A stretch of DNA of 64,000 nt from Acanthochlamys bracteata (GCA_019914995.1 CM034129.1:3733725-3797724); one strand, 5' to 3'; counted from the stretch's first letter, positions 53,026-64,000 are shown. Notes: generated from the letters alone by a model not told the origin. Numbers and translations are program-made.

Positions 53026-53220
53026 GATAGTTCTAAGCTGAGGTTTGAACTTGTCATTCGTAATCCTTTGTTTGTCACAGAAGAAAGACGCTAATGACCA
53101 GAAAGTTGCTGTGAAAAATTAAAAAGGTTTCAATTAGTACTGCAAAGAAGGTTACAGAATCAGAGAGTTGACATTTGATTAGGTAGGTGATCAATGATTA
53201 TCATGATCATCACACTCGAC

Positions 53221-53264
53221 AGAAATCTTAGTTTGTCATTGTCAATTAGCTTAATTCAAGGATT
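53221..53264 (-). promoter_or_regulatory. Conserved upstream block of peroxidase copy 3
   Basis: About 44 bases (beginning AGAAATCTTAGT on the + strand and ending AAGGATT) match a block upstream of copy 4 with only a few differences, although much of the sequence around it has diverged. It lies about 300 bases upstream of the ATG. It is either a retained regulatory element or a remnant of the duplication. Confidence 0.5.
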
Positions 53265-54750
53265 ATTTAGAGTAATTTTCAGAAACAAGTATCGCAAGAA
53301 TCATTAAATTTGTGATTTTAGAAGCAAGTTTCAAGAGAAACATTTAATCATGTTACTGGACCAAATAGTTAGTTGACATGTAACTGCGGTGATGTTACAT
53401 CTCCGCTAACCAATTAACTATAGCTCATTGCTTAATAAAGAAATCTTCTAGCAGGTAGAAATTGAATTAGGACGGGTAATGTGTGTTAGACTAATAGTTT
53501 AGTTCCTACTTCATGCGTATTGAACATTCTTTTGTAAGAACTGATAAAAATTATTGTTTCAGTATGGTACTGTGCGGAAAACCGTGAGGCATCTGCTTCT
53601 AATAAAGCTGGTGGATCTACTCGACAGGTTAAACTTAAACTTCGCGTACGGTGCTTGCTATTTGAATGACCAGCTGGAAACAGAAGACCTTCAAATGAGT
53701 GAACGCTACCGTTTGGGTTTGTTAGATCTCTACCGGTGTAACTAGTTTGGAATGAAAGGGTGTTTAGAAATGTCTTTTGCCATGTCCAGAGTATGGGTTG
53801 CAGGATTGATAAGGTCGTTTATGTTTGGGCAAGTGTTTAATGGCGGCTATGAAATGTAGAAAACCGTTTGCTGCCAAAATCTCAATCACTAAACACATCT
53901 TAATAAAATAGATGTATGTTTGTTTCAATGTGCCCCTGTTTCTTGCAATGTTCTGTTGTTGGTGGTGGTCTTTCCCTGGTTAACTTGTGCACTGCCTTTA
54001 ATGTGTTGCATGAGGCTATTTTTATTCCTGTAATGTGCTCCAAATGTCCTCCTGTTATCTTCGAAGCACAAGTTTTCTTATAATTGAAGAAATACAAGTT
54101 TTTTATTAACATGAATGAGGTCAGAATCTTTCTCTTGTGTGGTGAATAATTTGCAGGATTCCTACTCTTAAGTTGTTGACTGAAATAATTTTCGAGGATG
54201 ATGTTGAATGAAATATTAAGTACACAGTTTCCATCTTTCATGAAATGTATTTACAATAAAGTCTGAAACTAATGTCATGATAATGCATCCAAGGTTGTAT
54301 TAACACATCTAATTTGGGTAATAAAGATATCCCGCTACTATAACAGTTGCATAGTTGTATGAGCTTCAGTTCTATATAGATCCGTTTAGGGTATGTTTAC
54401 TTAGCTTGAAACTTAATATTTTTAGCCAAAAATTAAAATTTGGAGAACTTTTGTGTTTACTTTACCTTAAAATTTTCACTTTTAAGCTTCACTTTCAGGC
54501 TCCACTTCTAATAATTATATTTTAAAACTAAAAGCATCACTTTCAAATTAAATTCACCTTCAATAAAAAGTAAGTACAAAGTTTAAACTTACTTTACATA
54601 AAGTAACTCATTTTAAAACAAAGTAAACAGGCCCTTATCCGATTAACATAGAGCACAAAATAAAGCAATAAACAAAAAGGCATCTTTCAATGAAATGCTA
54701 TCATTCATCTCAAGTAACACTTGCAAATTTAGAACAAGAAAAAAACAATT

Positions 54751-54756
<6 letters not shown>

Positions 54757-54793
<37 letters not shown>
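54757..54793. repeat. (TA)n microsatellite
   Basis: A pure AT/TA run of about 37 bases. Confidence 0.9.
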
Positions 54794-54797
<4 letters not shown>

Positions 54798-54884
54798 AAT
54801 TTTGACTTCATATGGACGTCATGTTTCGGCTTAAGTTTTGATTATTATATTAGTTAAATCATTTATAATCAATATTGAGGTGGC

Positions 54885-54965
54885 GTTTTTTAACTGATTA
54901 GCACGTCGGTCTTATAGCTCTAACAAATCTTAAAAGTGATGAGTTTGAATCCATCTTGGTTCAAA
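54885..54965 (+). repeat. tRNA-like segment, possible SINE head
   Basis: GATTAGCACGTCGGTC resembles a pol III A box region, and GAGTTTGAATCC about 40 bases further resembles a B box (GGTTCGANNCC). No complete cloverleaf can be drawn. It could be a tRNA-derived SINE or a decayed tRNA gene. Confidence 0.4.
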
Positions 54966-55351
54966 CATTCAAATCTTAATAATAACTGGGCTAATACATG
55001 ACATGTAAAAATAATCTATTTACCCATAAGGAGGATCGAAACTGTAAAATAATACGTGCATGAGGGCTTTTTGTAAATTTAGGCACAACGGTAGGGTATA
55101 TAGTCGCGGCTATGCCGCTATACGGTTGGAGGATTTGCAGCAATGCTTCTTGTTCAACTAACGCGAGTCCCTCTTTAAGAAACACTAAATCGATATATAG
55201 GACAAAACAATCACATTCTTGTACTCTCTCAAATTACAAATTTATTATTACAGTGGCCATTATTCTTTCACCAACATAATAATAATAATAATAATAGTTA
55301 CGCGACATGAATACAAACGAAAAACATTTGTTAAATTGTTGCATGCATGCC

Positions 55352-56662
55352 TTAGTTTCTGAATCCACATTTCTTTCTGATCTCACCACTGGTGCCGGTG
55401 AGAACCTCGATATTTCCCATCTTCACCATAGACTCCGCGAAATCCTTGAAGAACTCGTTTGTTGCCGATGAACCATCTGTGTGGCCCTTGACGTATGCCT
55501 TAGTTACTGGATCATCAAGGAGAGCTGCGTCGGACTGGAAGAGTCCCCTGCGCTTGGAAACGATTTTGAAGTAGCCAAGGTCGAATGTCCTGAAGCTACC
55601 AGGATCCATCTCAACGAGTGTGGTCTGGTCGTTGGGCTTGCACTTGCTCTTCAACTTGGAAACGTAGAACTCATCGAGGGTCTTGTCAGAGTCACCCTTT
55701 CCATTGAAGTTGTAGAGCCTGTTGGTGAATGATGAGCAGTGTGAAGTACCAAGTGTGTGCCCACCTGCAACGCTTAGATCCTTAGAAGATGGACAAAAGT
55801 TTAAGTTGATAGATGAAAGCATATGACATTATTGGTATTGCTGTCGTACCCGATAGGACAACTAGGTCCTTCTTTGAGAGATTTTTCCGTGCGAAGAAGG
55901 CTGTCAACAAAGTGATGTTAAGTGTAGGAGGAGGCAGGTTTTGCAGGGCATCAATGACGGTGGATTGGGATCCGTCTCGCCGGCCAGTAGGTACCTCGTA
56001 AAATGGACCTCCTCTCTGATAACGCAAAAGTGTATATACGTTGTATGCATATATACTTGATGCTTAATTAACTAGTTTCAGTAACAAGAAATTGAGCAAG
56101 TATAAGGAGTCTTTAATTAATTACCAGTTGCACAGCTTCCCTAGCTACAAGAGCTACAATGTCAGCACATGAAACTGTGCCAGGGCAAACCTTCTCAAGC
56201 TTTGTCTTGATTCCGTCAATGACACTATAGCCACGGAGACTAAGATTTGGAGGCGCTACTTTCTCGACTGGTTCTGAGCTGTTTCTCGGGTTCAACAATA
56301 TGGATCCATCGCATCCCTGCAACGACAACAACATTGTATTATCATCTTTAAGTTTCAGATCAAGTGCTTCTTCACAAAATTTTTGACAAGTTCTCTTGCT
56401 TGCCTGGAAAGATAGATGCATGCAAGAGAAGTATATAAGAATGAAATCAACTTACATTAACGAAACAATCATGGAAGTGCATTCTCAACAAAGGACCAGC
56501 AAGGCTTGGTGCAACACTGAGGACTCTAATCATTTCTTCATGCACAATGTATTCTGCCTTAGGGCATATGTTCCTGTAGAAACCAGTCTTCAAGTCCGCA
56601 CTTGCAGAGCCAAGAACAACAAGAGCAACTATCGCAAGGAGAGAGAACTTGGGGAAAGCCAT
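55352..56662 (-). CDS. Class III secretory peroxidase (array copy 4)
   Basis: Four exons: 56662-56456, 56316-56125, 56015-55850 and 55764-55352, giving 325 residues. The signal peptide ends near residue 22 ([10 protein letters not shown]). Arg60 and His64 are in [10 protein letters not shown], and His191 is in [23 protein letters not shown] and the KKCGFRN C-terminus match copy 3. The residue at the exon 1/2 junction is Asn (HDCFVN) where copies 1 and 3 have Arg. One extra codon sits in the exon 4 loop ([11 protein letters not shown]). A TATATAA box lies 125 bases upstream, with a conserved block further up. All functional residues are present, so it should be an active apoplastic peroxidase. 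Confidence 0.95.
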
Positions 56663-56786
56663 ACTGAGAGCTAGCTAGAAGTACTCCCTCTTTGTCCTAA
56701 TGCCTGAAGATTGAAGGAGTAGTATTAGCTAGTTGCTAACATCTAGGCAGTACTGGAGGTTTGATCGATGTATCACGCATGCCCTC

Positions 56787-56793
56787 TTATATA
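56787..56793 (-). promoter_or_regulatory. TATA box of peroxidase copy 4
   Basis: TATATAA on the - strand 125 bases upstream of the ATG, in the context GCCCTCTTATATA that is nearly the same as in copy 3. Confidence 0.7.
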
Positions 56794-56938
56794 TATAGAC
56801 GGTTCTAGCATTTGACGAAGAGCTCAATAATATGGAAGTGTTGCGTGCCAAAAATGGTTTAAAGTTAGCGTACAGCGTTAGCGTGGACAGATCCTGGAAC
56901 CTTAACTCGTGCTGGATTCTAAAGAGTTTACCTGTGAA

Positions 56939-56982
56939 CAGAAATCTTAGTCCGTCATTATCAATTCGCTTAATTCGAGGAT
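56939..56982 (-). promoter_or_regulatory. Conserved upstream block of peroxidase copy 4
   Basis: Counterpart of 53221-53264, about 277 bases upstream of the ATG. Shared words include AGAAATCTTAGT, GTCATT, TCAATT and GCTTAATTC. Confidence 0.5.
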
Positions 56983-59217
56983 TGGCTTCAAGATAGTTTT
57001 ATAATACAGATTATTCTTTTTTAAAAACAAATCGTGCATGTTACAGAAGAGAAGCATATGGAGTTAGTTGGCAAATATTGGCGGTGAATTTTCGTCTGTG
57101 CTAGCTAATGAACTAAGAGTTGCTCCGTTTTTATAATAAGAAATTTCAGATCTCAAGTGGAATGGAAGGTAGAGACAAAATTAGAAAGAATTAATGCATG
57201 TTATGTTAGACCGTTTTACTTTGTTTTGTTAGATTATTAACTCTTATGTTTTTATTTTTCATTCCAACATTTTATAATAACTAAAATAATTTTCTAAAAT
57301 TTAAAAATATAAAAAAATTTACGTTCTAAAATTTATTATTATTTATTATCATTTCAGATCAAAAAAATAAAACATATTTTAAAATATTTTCATTTTAAAA
57401 AAATTTATTTTCAATAATCACTTTCAAATATCTAATATATACACTTGCTGGACGCTTGATCTTGAAAGCATTATTTTAGGGGAAAAAAACTAAATAGACT
57501 AGAATCCAAAGTCTTTCCTATGTGTGTTTCGGTTCTTATAATCCGAATAGCTCGATTGTGATTGTTAATTATTTCCCAGGAGTCTAGGATAATGCTTACA
57601 CAAGCAAGAACCGGGAAATAAAATATTCGTCATAGCCGCTTTGGCCGTCAGTGATGTTAGGGATTAATGCATTAATTTATGTACAGTTAGATATAAATAT
57701 TCGCTATTTTCTAAAATATAATTTTCATTTTCTAGTGCAATTCCGGATACCTCTCGTCAACCCGTATCTGAACTCAATCAAAAAATATACACCCATGGAT
57801 CGGATTCAGGTTTAAATACTGTACCCCTTTCATTTATTATAAGTCTAAAATTATATATAACTTTATTTCTTAATTGATTCGGATCAGAATCTGATTTTTT
57901 CGAACCACGCGATACAGAAAAGTCGACTCCATAGCTAATCCGAAGTAAAAAGAAATAGCACATGGGTTCAGTTTATAGGCCTAAAAGTTTTCAAGCTAGA
58001 TATAATTTTTTTTTAAATACTTTTTTTTTTGGTCTCTTGCTTCCTACTTGTGAAATAAGGTAGGAACATGCACATCAGTATAGACTTTCTCTCACAAGAG
58101 AACTATGCGAATATCTGTTATGATTAGATAACTAAAACATTTTTTGACTACGTAACGTGCTTTTAGGAGACGTTAAAAAAATGTTTATAAAATAAAACTT
58201 TTTTAAGTAAAAAATATTTTTTTTGAAAATAAATTTTTATTTTTTTGTTTTAAAAAAATATAAAAATATATAATAAAAATTTTATTACGTAAAATTTTTT
58301 TTATATTTTCTAAATTTTTAAATAATTTTTAAAATATTTATAAATATATATTAAAAAATATAAAATAAAAAAATAAAAATATTTTTTAAAGAAATGTAAA
58401 GCCAAACGCTCACATGTATATACAAGTCAAACAATTTTTTTTTTTTGTTTTTAGAGAAAAAAATATAAGGTACAATATAGCAAGAAATTTAGGAATGCTG
58501 TGGCAGCAAAACAGCATGCGCCACATTTTTATTTCTTCTTTTGTGTTTCAAAGTTCTTTTCTTCTTTTCTCTCTCTCTCTTCTTAATTTTTTTTATTTCT
58601 TTTATATAAAATAGATACAAAATATTTCATATTTAAAAATTATTTTCTAAAAGCACTTTAAAACATATTTAGTACTTCTAAATTTCTTTTATAAAAACCT
58701 CAAAAAATTAGTAATCAATAAAGAAATTAACTAGAATAAAAAAAAATACAGTAGAGAAGAAGCTGGGTAGTACCAACTACCGAGACAATTCAACAGCTTA
58801 AGTGCCACTCAGCTATACATTTTATATGTTACTAATTAAGAATTTTGACATCAAAATTAATTTAGTAATCACAATACAGTAGAACAATCAATGAAAAGAA
58901 AGCAATTTTAACTAAGCAATCTATAATCTAATGCAAAATGTCATTAATTGAAAATAACAAATTAATTAGAATACAAAACAATTAACATGGGCCAACTCTT
59001 AATTAGTGATACCATGAGGAATTTAACCAAACTTACCTTAAACTGGAAAAAGCTTAAATGGTGTGTTTACTTTACATTAAATTTAAGTTTTGATAAGTAA
59101 ATTGAAAAATTAAATTAGAAATTATTTTTTATAAAAAGTAAAATTTTATATTAATAGTAATTTTAATATTAACTCTGCCCCTCTTGCCTTTCTCAGAGTA
59201 GATAATGAACAAAAGAA
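56983..59217. other. Spacer with AT-rich repeats
   Basis: No supported gene. 57,240-57,430 is AT-rich and MITE-like, and a family A MITE lies at 58149-58411. The short frames at 57778-57963 and 58414-58614 have no family features. Confidence 0.55.
58149..58411. mobile_element. AT-rich MITE-like element (family A)
   Basis: Ends in GTAAAGCCAAACGC on the right. The internal core (TTTTATTACGTAAAATTTTT, then TTTATAAATATATATTAAA) matches the element at 49030-49275 closely over about 100 bases. Confidence 0.65.
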
Positions 59218-59718
59218 CTAAGCTAGCTGGATCGCCGTGCCGGAGCCGTTGATGGTGATCACAAGCATACTGTGCGGGTGAACTTGTGGTAGTCCATAAA
59301 CTACCCACATCATGCAGTTAAAGTATGGCACTGCTGAGAACTTCTCTACTGACCCTTTCTTACATATGGTCAAAAATGTTGGCATGCAAAAGATTTCCAA
59401 AATTTTTTTTTTTTTAGTTACATGCATATATGTTAAAGACAGGAATAATAATAAATATATGTTTGAGATTATAATCATGGGCATTTATTAATTGATCTTA
59501 CAATGGTGATAAGAACAAGCCAAATGCAATTGCATTCCCTGCAAACATACATACAGGTAGAACACAGTAGTCAGTCAAATGATCTAAGCACCCGAAGGAT
59601 CACTAGCTGAAATGGAAACTAAGGAAATCAAATTTCGGGAGTATCGATTATTGAAGGTAGTGGTAGATTGTATACCCATAATTCCGACGGCGGTGCGAAT
59701 TGCGTCGGCGGAAACCAT
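59218..59718 (-). pseudogene. SWEET sugar-transporter pseudogene, truncated
   Basis: Exon 1 (59718-59676) reads MVSADAIRTAVGIMG and exon 2 (59538-59502) reads NAIAFGLFLSP, as in SWEET proteins, with correct GT-AG junctions and phase. Exon 3 (from about 59383) reads PTFLTICKKGSVEKFSAVPY, then WVVYGLPQVHPHSMLVITINGSG, typical of the first MtN3/saliva repeat. The acceptor before exon 3 is CAT where CAG is needed. A few residues are missing within the second membrane helix (PYFNCMMW). The frame ends after IQLA at the place where the family's exon 3 ends, and no later exon is found. SWEETs move sugars by facilitated diffusion; this copy cannot make a complete transporter. Confidence 0.85.
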
Positions 59719-60901
59719 TGCTGCCGGCAAAGATTGAAGAAGAAGAAGCAGAATAAATAGCTAGGAGAAACTTTGGAAGGAAAGTAAGTTTCAAGTGATA
59801 CAATGCAAGAAGAAATAATGCAAGTGCAGTCAATAACTTCAAAGCCATCATTGATGGTACCTGTGTTGTTTCGGTAGTACTGCTGCCTTAATGTTGTTGT
59901 GTTCTGGTGTATATATAGTAACAGCGTGAAAAGTTCCAATAATTGCCAATGCGTGGAATGCTTTTTTTAGATTTATTTGGATGATCATAGTATGGAACAT
60001 AATATTATAAAACAGCCAAAAAGGATTTGTGTATATAAAATTGGTGTATATAGAGATGATATGGAAATTATTTTTATTGTTATTCTGAATTGTAAAACAA
60101 AGCTGCAAAATGGAGCTGGCAATATTAGGAAGGAACTCAACCTTCAGAACGTGCAACATCCTTCTCTTAAAAATATAGAATATATAACAAATTCTTTTTC
60201 ATCCGGTTAAACCTCTAGGGAAACTGATCTGTTGACAACTTTTGCTCGATGAGAAATATGTTCTAAAAACTATGAAAAGATATTAAGATTAGTTCGTGGA
60301 TTCGACTAACTTGTAAAATGAACAAGTCTTCTTTTGGTAGGATTTTTTAGATGAAGAGGAACCAATAATAATTTGTTAAAAAGTTTAATGCCGCATTGTT
60401 TATTAATAATTTGAGATTATATTTATAATTTGAACTCATTCTTTCTAGTGCTAGTTAATTTTGAAAAAAATTTTAAATTTATCATATGATATCGAAATAG
60501 ATTGAGCCCAATCAGTGTAGAATATAGACTAAATTTAAACTTATTATTTATTTCATTTAGAATTTTTATGATTTGCTTTATTTCAAAACAAGCGATCATA
60601 TACATCAGAACTTTTATGATCTATTTTTATTTCAGAACAAATACTTATTTTATTTGAGAATAATTATCTGTTTTATTTTAGGACAAATAATTTGCTTTAT
60701 TTTAAGATAGAAAGTCCGCTTTATTTTAAAATAAAATCGCTTTCATTAAAGAGCATGTGCTAAAACTTTAGCTATTAATTATTTTGAAATGATATTTATA
60801 AACCGTTGAGCAAATGAAAGAATTTTAAGTTCGTGACATCATCAATATTTATGACGGAGAACTAAAATCTGGTAGCTCTTGATCCAGAGGTAGTATGTTA
60901 T

Positions 60902-61127
60902 GGGCGTGTTTACTAAGTATGAAAGATTTTATAAAATGAATTTAAACAATTAAAATAAAAATTCTAAAATATTTAATAAAAATAAATTTTGTTATTAATT
61001 TTATATTAATAATAATTATAAAATATAATTTTAAATATTTTTGAAAAATTTTATTTTAAATTTTTATTTATTTATATTAAAAATAAATTTGAAAAATATA
61101 ATATTTGAAGTGTTAGTGGACATGCCC
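60902..61127. mobile_element. MITE-like element
   Basis: Terminal inverted repeats: GGGCGTGTTTACTAA on the left and the complement of GGGCATGTCCACTAA on the right, 12 of 15 positions matching, around an AT-rich interior. No clear target-site duplication was found. Confidence 0.6.
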
Positions 61128-61142
61128 TACGCGTAGTGCGGG

Positions 61143-61529
61143 TAGGGGTGGCAATACGGATATAATGGGTCGATTTCGGATCGATCCATATAATAATTAG
61201 GTCAAAAATCGACCAATTTAATAATTAAATTATTAAATAAAAATTATAAAAATTAATTTTTTAATAATAATATATACATATAAATTATTCATTATAATAT
61301 ATTTTTAAAAATTATTAATTTTGAAAAAAATTATAAATTAAATAAAACTTAGTTAAAATTAAGATAAATTATATATATATATATTAAATTCAATTTTTTA
61401 TTTTTTTTAATTATTAAGTAATATATATTATATAATAGTTATACGGATCATTTTCGGATCGATCCGAATCCGAATAAAACTTGATCCGAACCCGACATTT
61501 TCGAATCGGGTTAAAATTTGCCACACCTA
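61143..61529. mobile_element. hAT-type MITE with intact 8-bp TSD
   Basis: The terminal inverted repeats are TAGGGGTGGCAA and the complement of TAGGTGTGGCAA. A perfect 8-bp direct duplication AGTGCGGG flanks it at 61135-61142 and 61530-61537. The interior is AT-rich, with GATCGATCC-type palindromic motifs near both ends. It has no coding capacity. Confidence 0.88.
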
Positions 61530-62227
61530 AGTGCGGGATATGATCAATCTATCAACGGGTAGAATTCAACCCAATTGGTGTTAATTTGGAACGGGAGCAA
61601 CACTATAATTACAGTAATGAATTGAACATGTATGGAAGAATAAGAGAGTGTTTTTGGTTTGTTTAATTTCTTTCTAATTTCAGCTGGAGTGAACAATGCT
61701 GGAGAAGCATGTTCTAATTCAAAGTTAATTAAACTTGGGAAGTGCATAGAACGCAACTTCTTGACTTTGGCATGCATGTGCGTGAATGTTGCTGATAAAG
61801 TTTGTTTATGAATTGTTAATAATAAAGAAGAGGAAGAAGGTCAACGAAGCAAATAAAAAACAGAGGTTCTCTTTTTGAGTAATTTTCAAGAAAATAATAA
61901 TCAACCAAACTAATTTTAACTCGACGCATGTTCACGTAATTCGAATAGAATTGGTCTAGGGAAGAAATCCTCCAAGCTCAACACATGCAGCCAAAACAAA
62001 AATGTATGTCAACATAATTTATTTTTGGGTTAGTAGTATAAGCTAACTCATCATATGTCTCATGGTTAATTTTATTGTTTTGAAGAAATCAAGGATCTGG
62101 AAGACATATGCATACCACAAGGTCCACAACCTGGAGATATTATGCATACAAAGATATTTTATTAAAACTTACTAATTTTAGTAAGAGAGTCAAATATATG
62201 AAACAGAATAAACTTAAAACTAAAACT

Positions 62228-62299
62228 CGCCGTCTGTGGGGATCGAACCCACGACCACGTGGTTAAAAGCCACGCGCTCTACCACTGAGCTAAGACGGC
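62228..62299 (-). tRNA. tRNA-Lys (anticodon UUU)
   Basis: A 72-base cloverleaf. The acceptor stem GCCGTCT pairs with AGACGGC, the D stem is GCTC/GAGC, the anticodon stem CGTGG/CCACG encloses the loop CTTTTAA (anticodon TTT), and the T arm GTGGGTTCGATCCCCAC follows. The discriminator base is G, and there is no intron or encoded CCA. The A and B boxes are intact, so it looks functional. Confidence 0.95.
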
Positions 62300-62593
62300 T
62301 TACAGCAGTAAATAAATATAATATCTAATTAACCATGCGTCCAGCTTCGACAACTTCTGAAGGCAAGATCACTCGGTGGATGAATATGTACGTTGCGCTG
62401 CAAATAGGTCTGACATGGGGCTCCAGCAAGCGATCCTTTGTGGCCCAATTACAGCTCAAGTGAAACAATCTCCGCTGAAGATTGAGAGTTTGAAATTATA
62501 GCTTCGGAAATTTGTTTGTGGTTTATATATTTGCTGAACATTCTCAACTGATTTGATTAAATTAATTGTCAACCTTTTATGTCCAAGCTGAGG

Positions 62594-62641
62594 TCCCGCT
62601 TTGCATGCGGGAGGTATAGGGTTCGATCCCTTGCATCTCCA
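62594..62641 (+). tRNA. 3' half of a tRNA-Ala(UGC) (pseudo-tRNA)
   Basis: The anticodon stem CCCGC/GCGGG with loop TTTGCAT (anticodon TGC), the T arm AGGGTTCGATCCCT and the acceptor 3' side GCATCTCCA are present. The matching 5' acceptor and D arm are absent upstream, where the sequence reads TGTCCAAGCTGAGG. It is a fragment, not a working gene. Confidence 0.7.
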
Positions 62642-63604
62642 ACTGGTTTTCTTTCTCTCTGTTCGAAATTTCAGATCGAGCCCATTAATTAACACCATTG
62701 CTTACAATTTTCATTTCGTTTTACAAATTTCTTGCAGCAAATAAGCATAAACTTTTATTGCTATAATATAATATGGTCAAAACAGAAACAAAAAATATGG
62801 CTTAACCTTACTTTTATTGCTACAATATACATGACACACTTTTCCCCTTACCCCTTAACTATTTTCTTTCCTTTTTTCTGGTTCTCTCACTAGTAGATTG
62901 TTATGCAGCTGCTACAGAATATTGTACGCAGCATCGAGTCTTCATTTGCATGACCAATTATTTAGAATTAATATTTTCTATAAACATATCATTCTACATC
63001 AGTCAATATAAATTATTAAAAAATATGAGCTATTATGTCAGCCATCTAGAATTTAATTTTGTCTAGATCATAAGGAGTCATAAAATTATCTATTAAATTT
63101 ATTAGTTTATTTTTTATTTGAACACTACTTCTAAAATTTTTTATTATTAATTGAAATTTGGTCCACCTACTTAGTATGTTTTTTACTCGAACTAATTTGG
63201 CTCTCATGCTACTAATTTGGAGCAGATTTAAGTAGAAGCCCAAAAATATATAGATGTTGCATCTTTGCTTTTCAGTCAAGTTGTATTTGGGTACATGAGT
63301 TGGGAGCTCTTGTGGTCCAAGGAACCAGCAAAATCCATATCCCATCCTATAAGGCTATAACAGAGTGTGGTGCGCGTAAAGTCTGGAATAACCCATTTCC
63401 GCCATTTTAATGCAGGTCACGTATTGATTTGACGCATATGGCAAGTTCTACTTGTATTGTAGTACCCCTCGTTTTCAAAATTGAGCAAAGGTTCTTAGAA
63501 ATGTTAGACTTTTGTCTTCCGCACTGCATCCAAATATACTATCACCGATGATGAATGGTGGATTGAAGAAGATAAGTAGGGCACCTGGAATCATTGGTCA
63601 TAAT
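62642..63604. other. Spacer
   Basis: No gene supported. The 99-residue frame on the - strand at 63046-63345 has no recognisable domain. Confidence 0.5.
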
Positions 63605-64000
63605 TGTCAAGATCCAAAATTAGATCCTGACCGGCACTGGACTAAACCGAGTTTAGATAAGGCCCAAACTCGACCTAATCTAGTAAATCTGATCCAAAAC
63701 TTAATAAAACTAACTTGACAATATTCAAAATATTTCGACATAATCTTTCATAAAAATTTAATAGGGAGAACTCTGTACAAGTAATAATAATTATACTTAT
63801 CATTAAAAATCCAAAACAAGAAAAACGAACAGCATAAAAATCACTTTTCGCAAATAAAATACCACTAGTGGCTACCGGTAGCCGTAACACCTATTACAAT
63901 CCAAGATAAATACCATCGCAATACCACATATAATAAAATACAAGAAAAGTCAATGTCCTTCGAGGATTACAGAGCTAACTACATGCTAAAAGTTTTATGA
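63605..64000 (+). mobile_element. Possible LTR start (truncated by window edge)
   Basis: TGTCAAGATCC begins a segment with composition and opening words (TGTCA, then GACCGGCACTGGAC) like those I recall from plant Gypsy-type LTRs. The 3' end, primer-binding site and coding part would lie beyond the window. Weak evidence. Confidence 0.3.

Larger units (their letters stand above)
53265..55351. other. Spacer between peroxidase copies 3 and 4
   Basis: No gene supported. A MITE-like unit runs from GTATGTTTACTTAG (about 54,392) to CAAAGTAAACAGGCCC (about 54,635). A (TA)n tract follows, and then a tRNA-like or SINE-like segment. Confidence 0.55.
59719..62227. other. Spacer with two MITEs
   Basis: No supported gene. 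It holds the former SWEET promoter (a TATATATAG run near 59,910), AT-rich DNA, two adjacent MITEs (60902-61127 and 61143-61529), and ordinary sequence up to the tRNA-Lys gene. Confidence 0.6.

Noticed and set aside
53900-54241. 113-residue - strand frame
   Set aside because: No domain, unusual composition and no splice or promoter context between the peroxidase copies.
62341-62460. Segment with CACTCGGTGGATGAA that faintly recalls 5.8S rRNA
   Set aside because: The match does not extend over the conserved 5.8S core, so no rRNA call is made.

Overview
This window is nuclear DNA of a flowering plant, most likely a eudicot and probably a rosid. Genes are intron-rich with GT-AG junctions, spacers are very AT-rich, and there are several MITE-like elements and microsatellites. 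The proteins closely resemble Arabidopsis and poplar families as I remember them; no database search was run. I found nine complete protein-coding models outside the peroxidase cluster or within it, each with a coherent frame across all exons, plus one partial gene at the left edge, one tRNA gene and four pseudogenes. All exon boundaries were read by eye.

Left part (1-20 kb). The first coding exon of GAUT12/IRX8 (xylan/secondary-wall glycosyltransferase) leaves the window at the left. A seven-exon ATG18f-type autophagy gene follows on the same strand. Then come an AT-rich spacer with a long hairpin repeat and a (TA)n tract, a small intronless probably plastid-targeted protein of unknown function, and a large intron-bearing O-fucosyltransferase-family pseudogene with about eight independent lesions.

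Middle (20-45 kb). TRB1-like TraB protein (nine exons, + strand), GPAT9 (twelve exons, + strand), tRNA-splicing endonuclease subunit SEN2 (- strand), two intronless NDR1/HIN1-like LEA_2 membrane proteins on either side of a broken L-type lectin receptor kinase, and a three-exon EamA/DMT-type transporter (- strand).

Right part (46-64 kb). A tandem array of class III secretory peroxidases, all on the - strand: three intact genes with identical four-exon architecture and one pseudogene whose last exon carries an AT-rich MITE. Next are a truncated SWEET sugar-transporter pseudogene, a hAT-type MITE with a perfect 8-bp target-site duplication, a tRNA-Lys(UUU) gene, a 3' half of a tRNA-Ala and a possible LTR start at the right edge.

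Gene order recalls two Arabidopsis neighbourhoods from memory: IRX8 with ATG18f, and the TraB gene with RCI3-type peroxidases. The genes do not form an operon or a single pathway. I see no previously undescribed system here. The points most worth a second look are the decay histories of the pseudogenes, the shared upstream block in two peroxidase promoters and the structured repeats.
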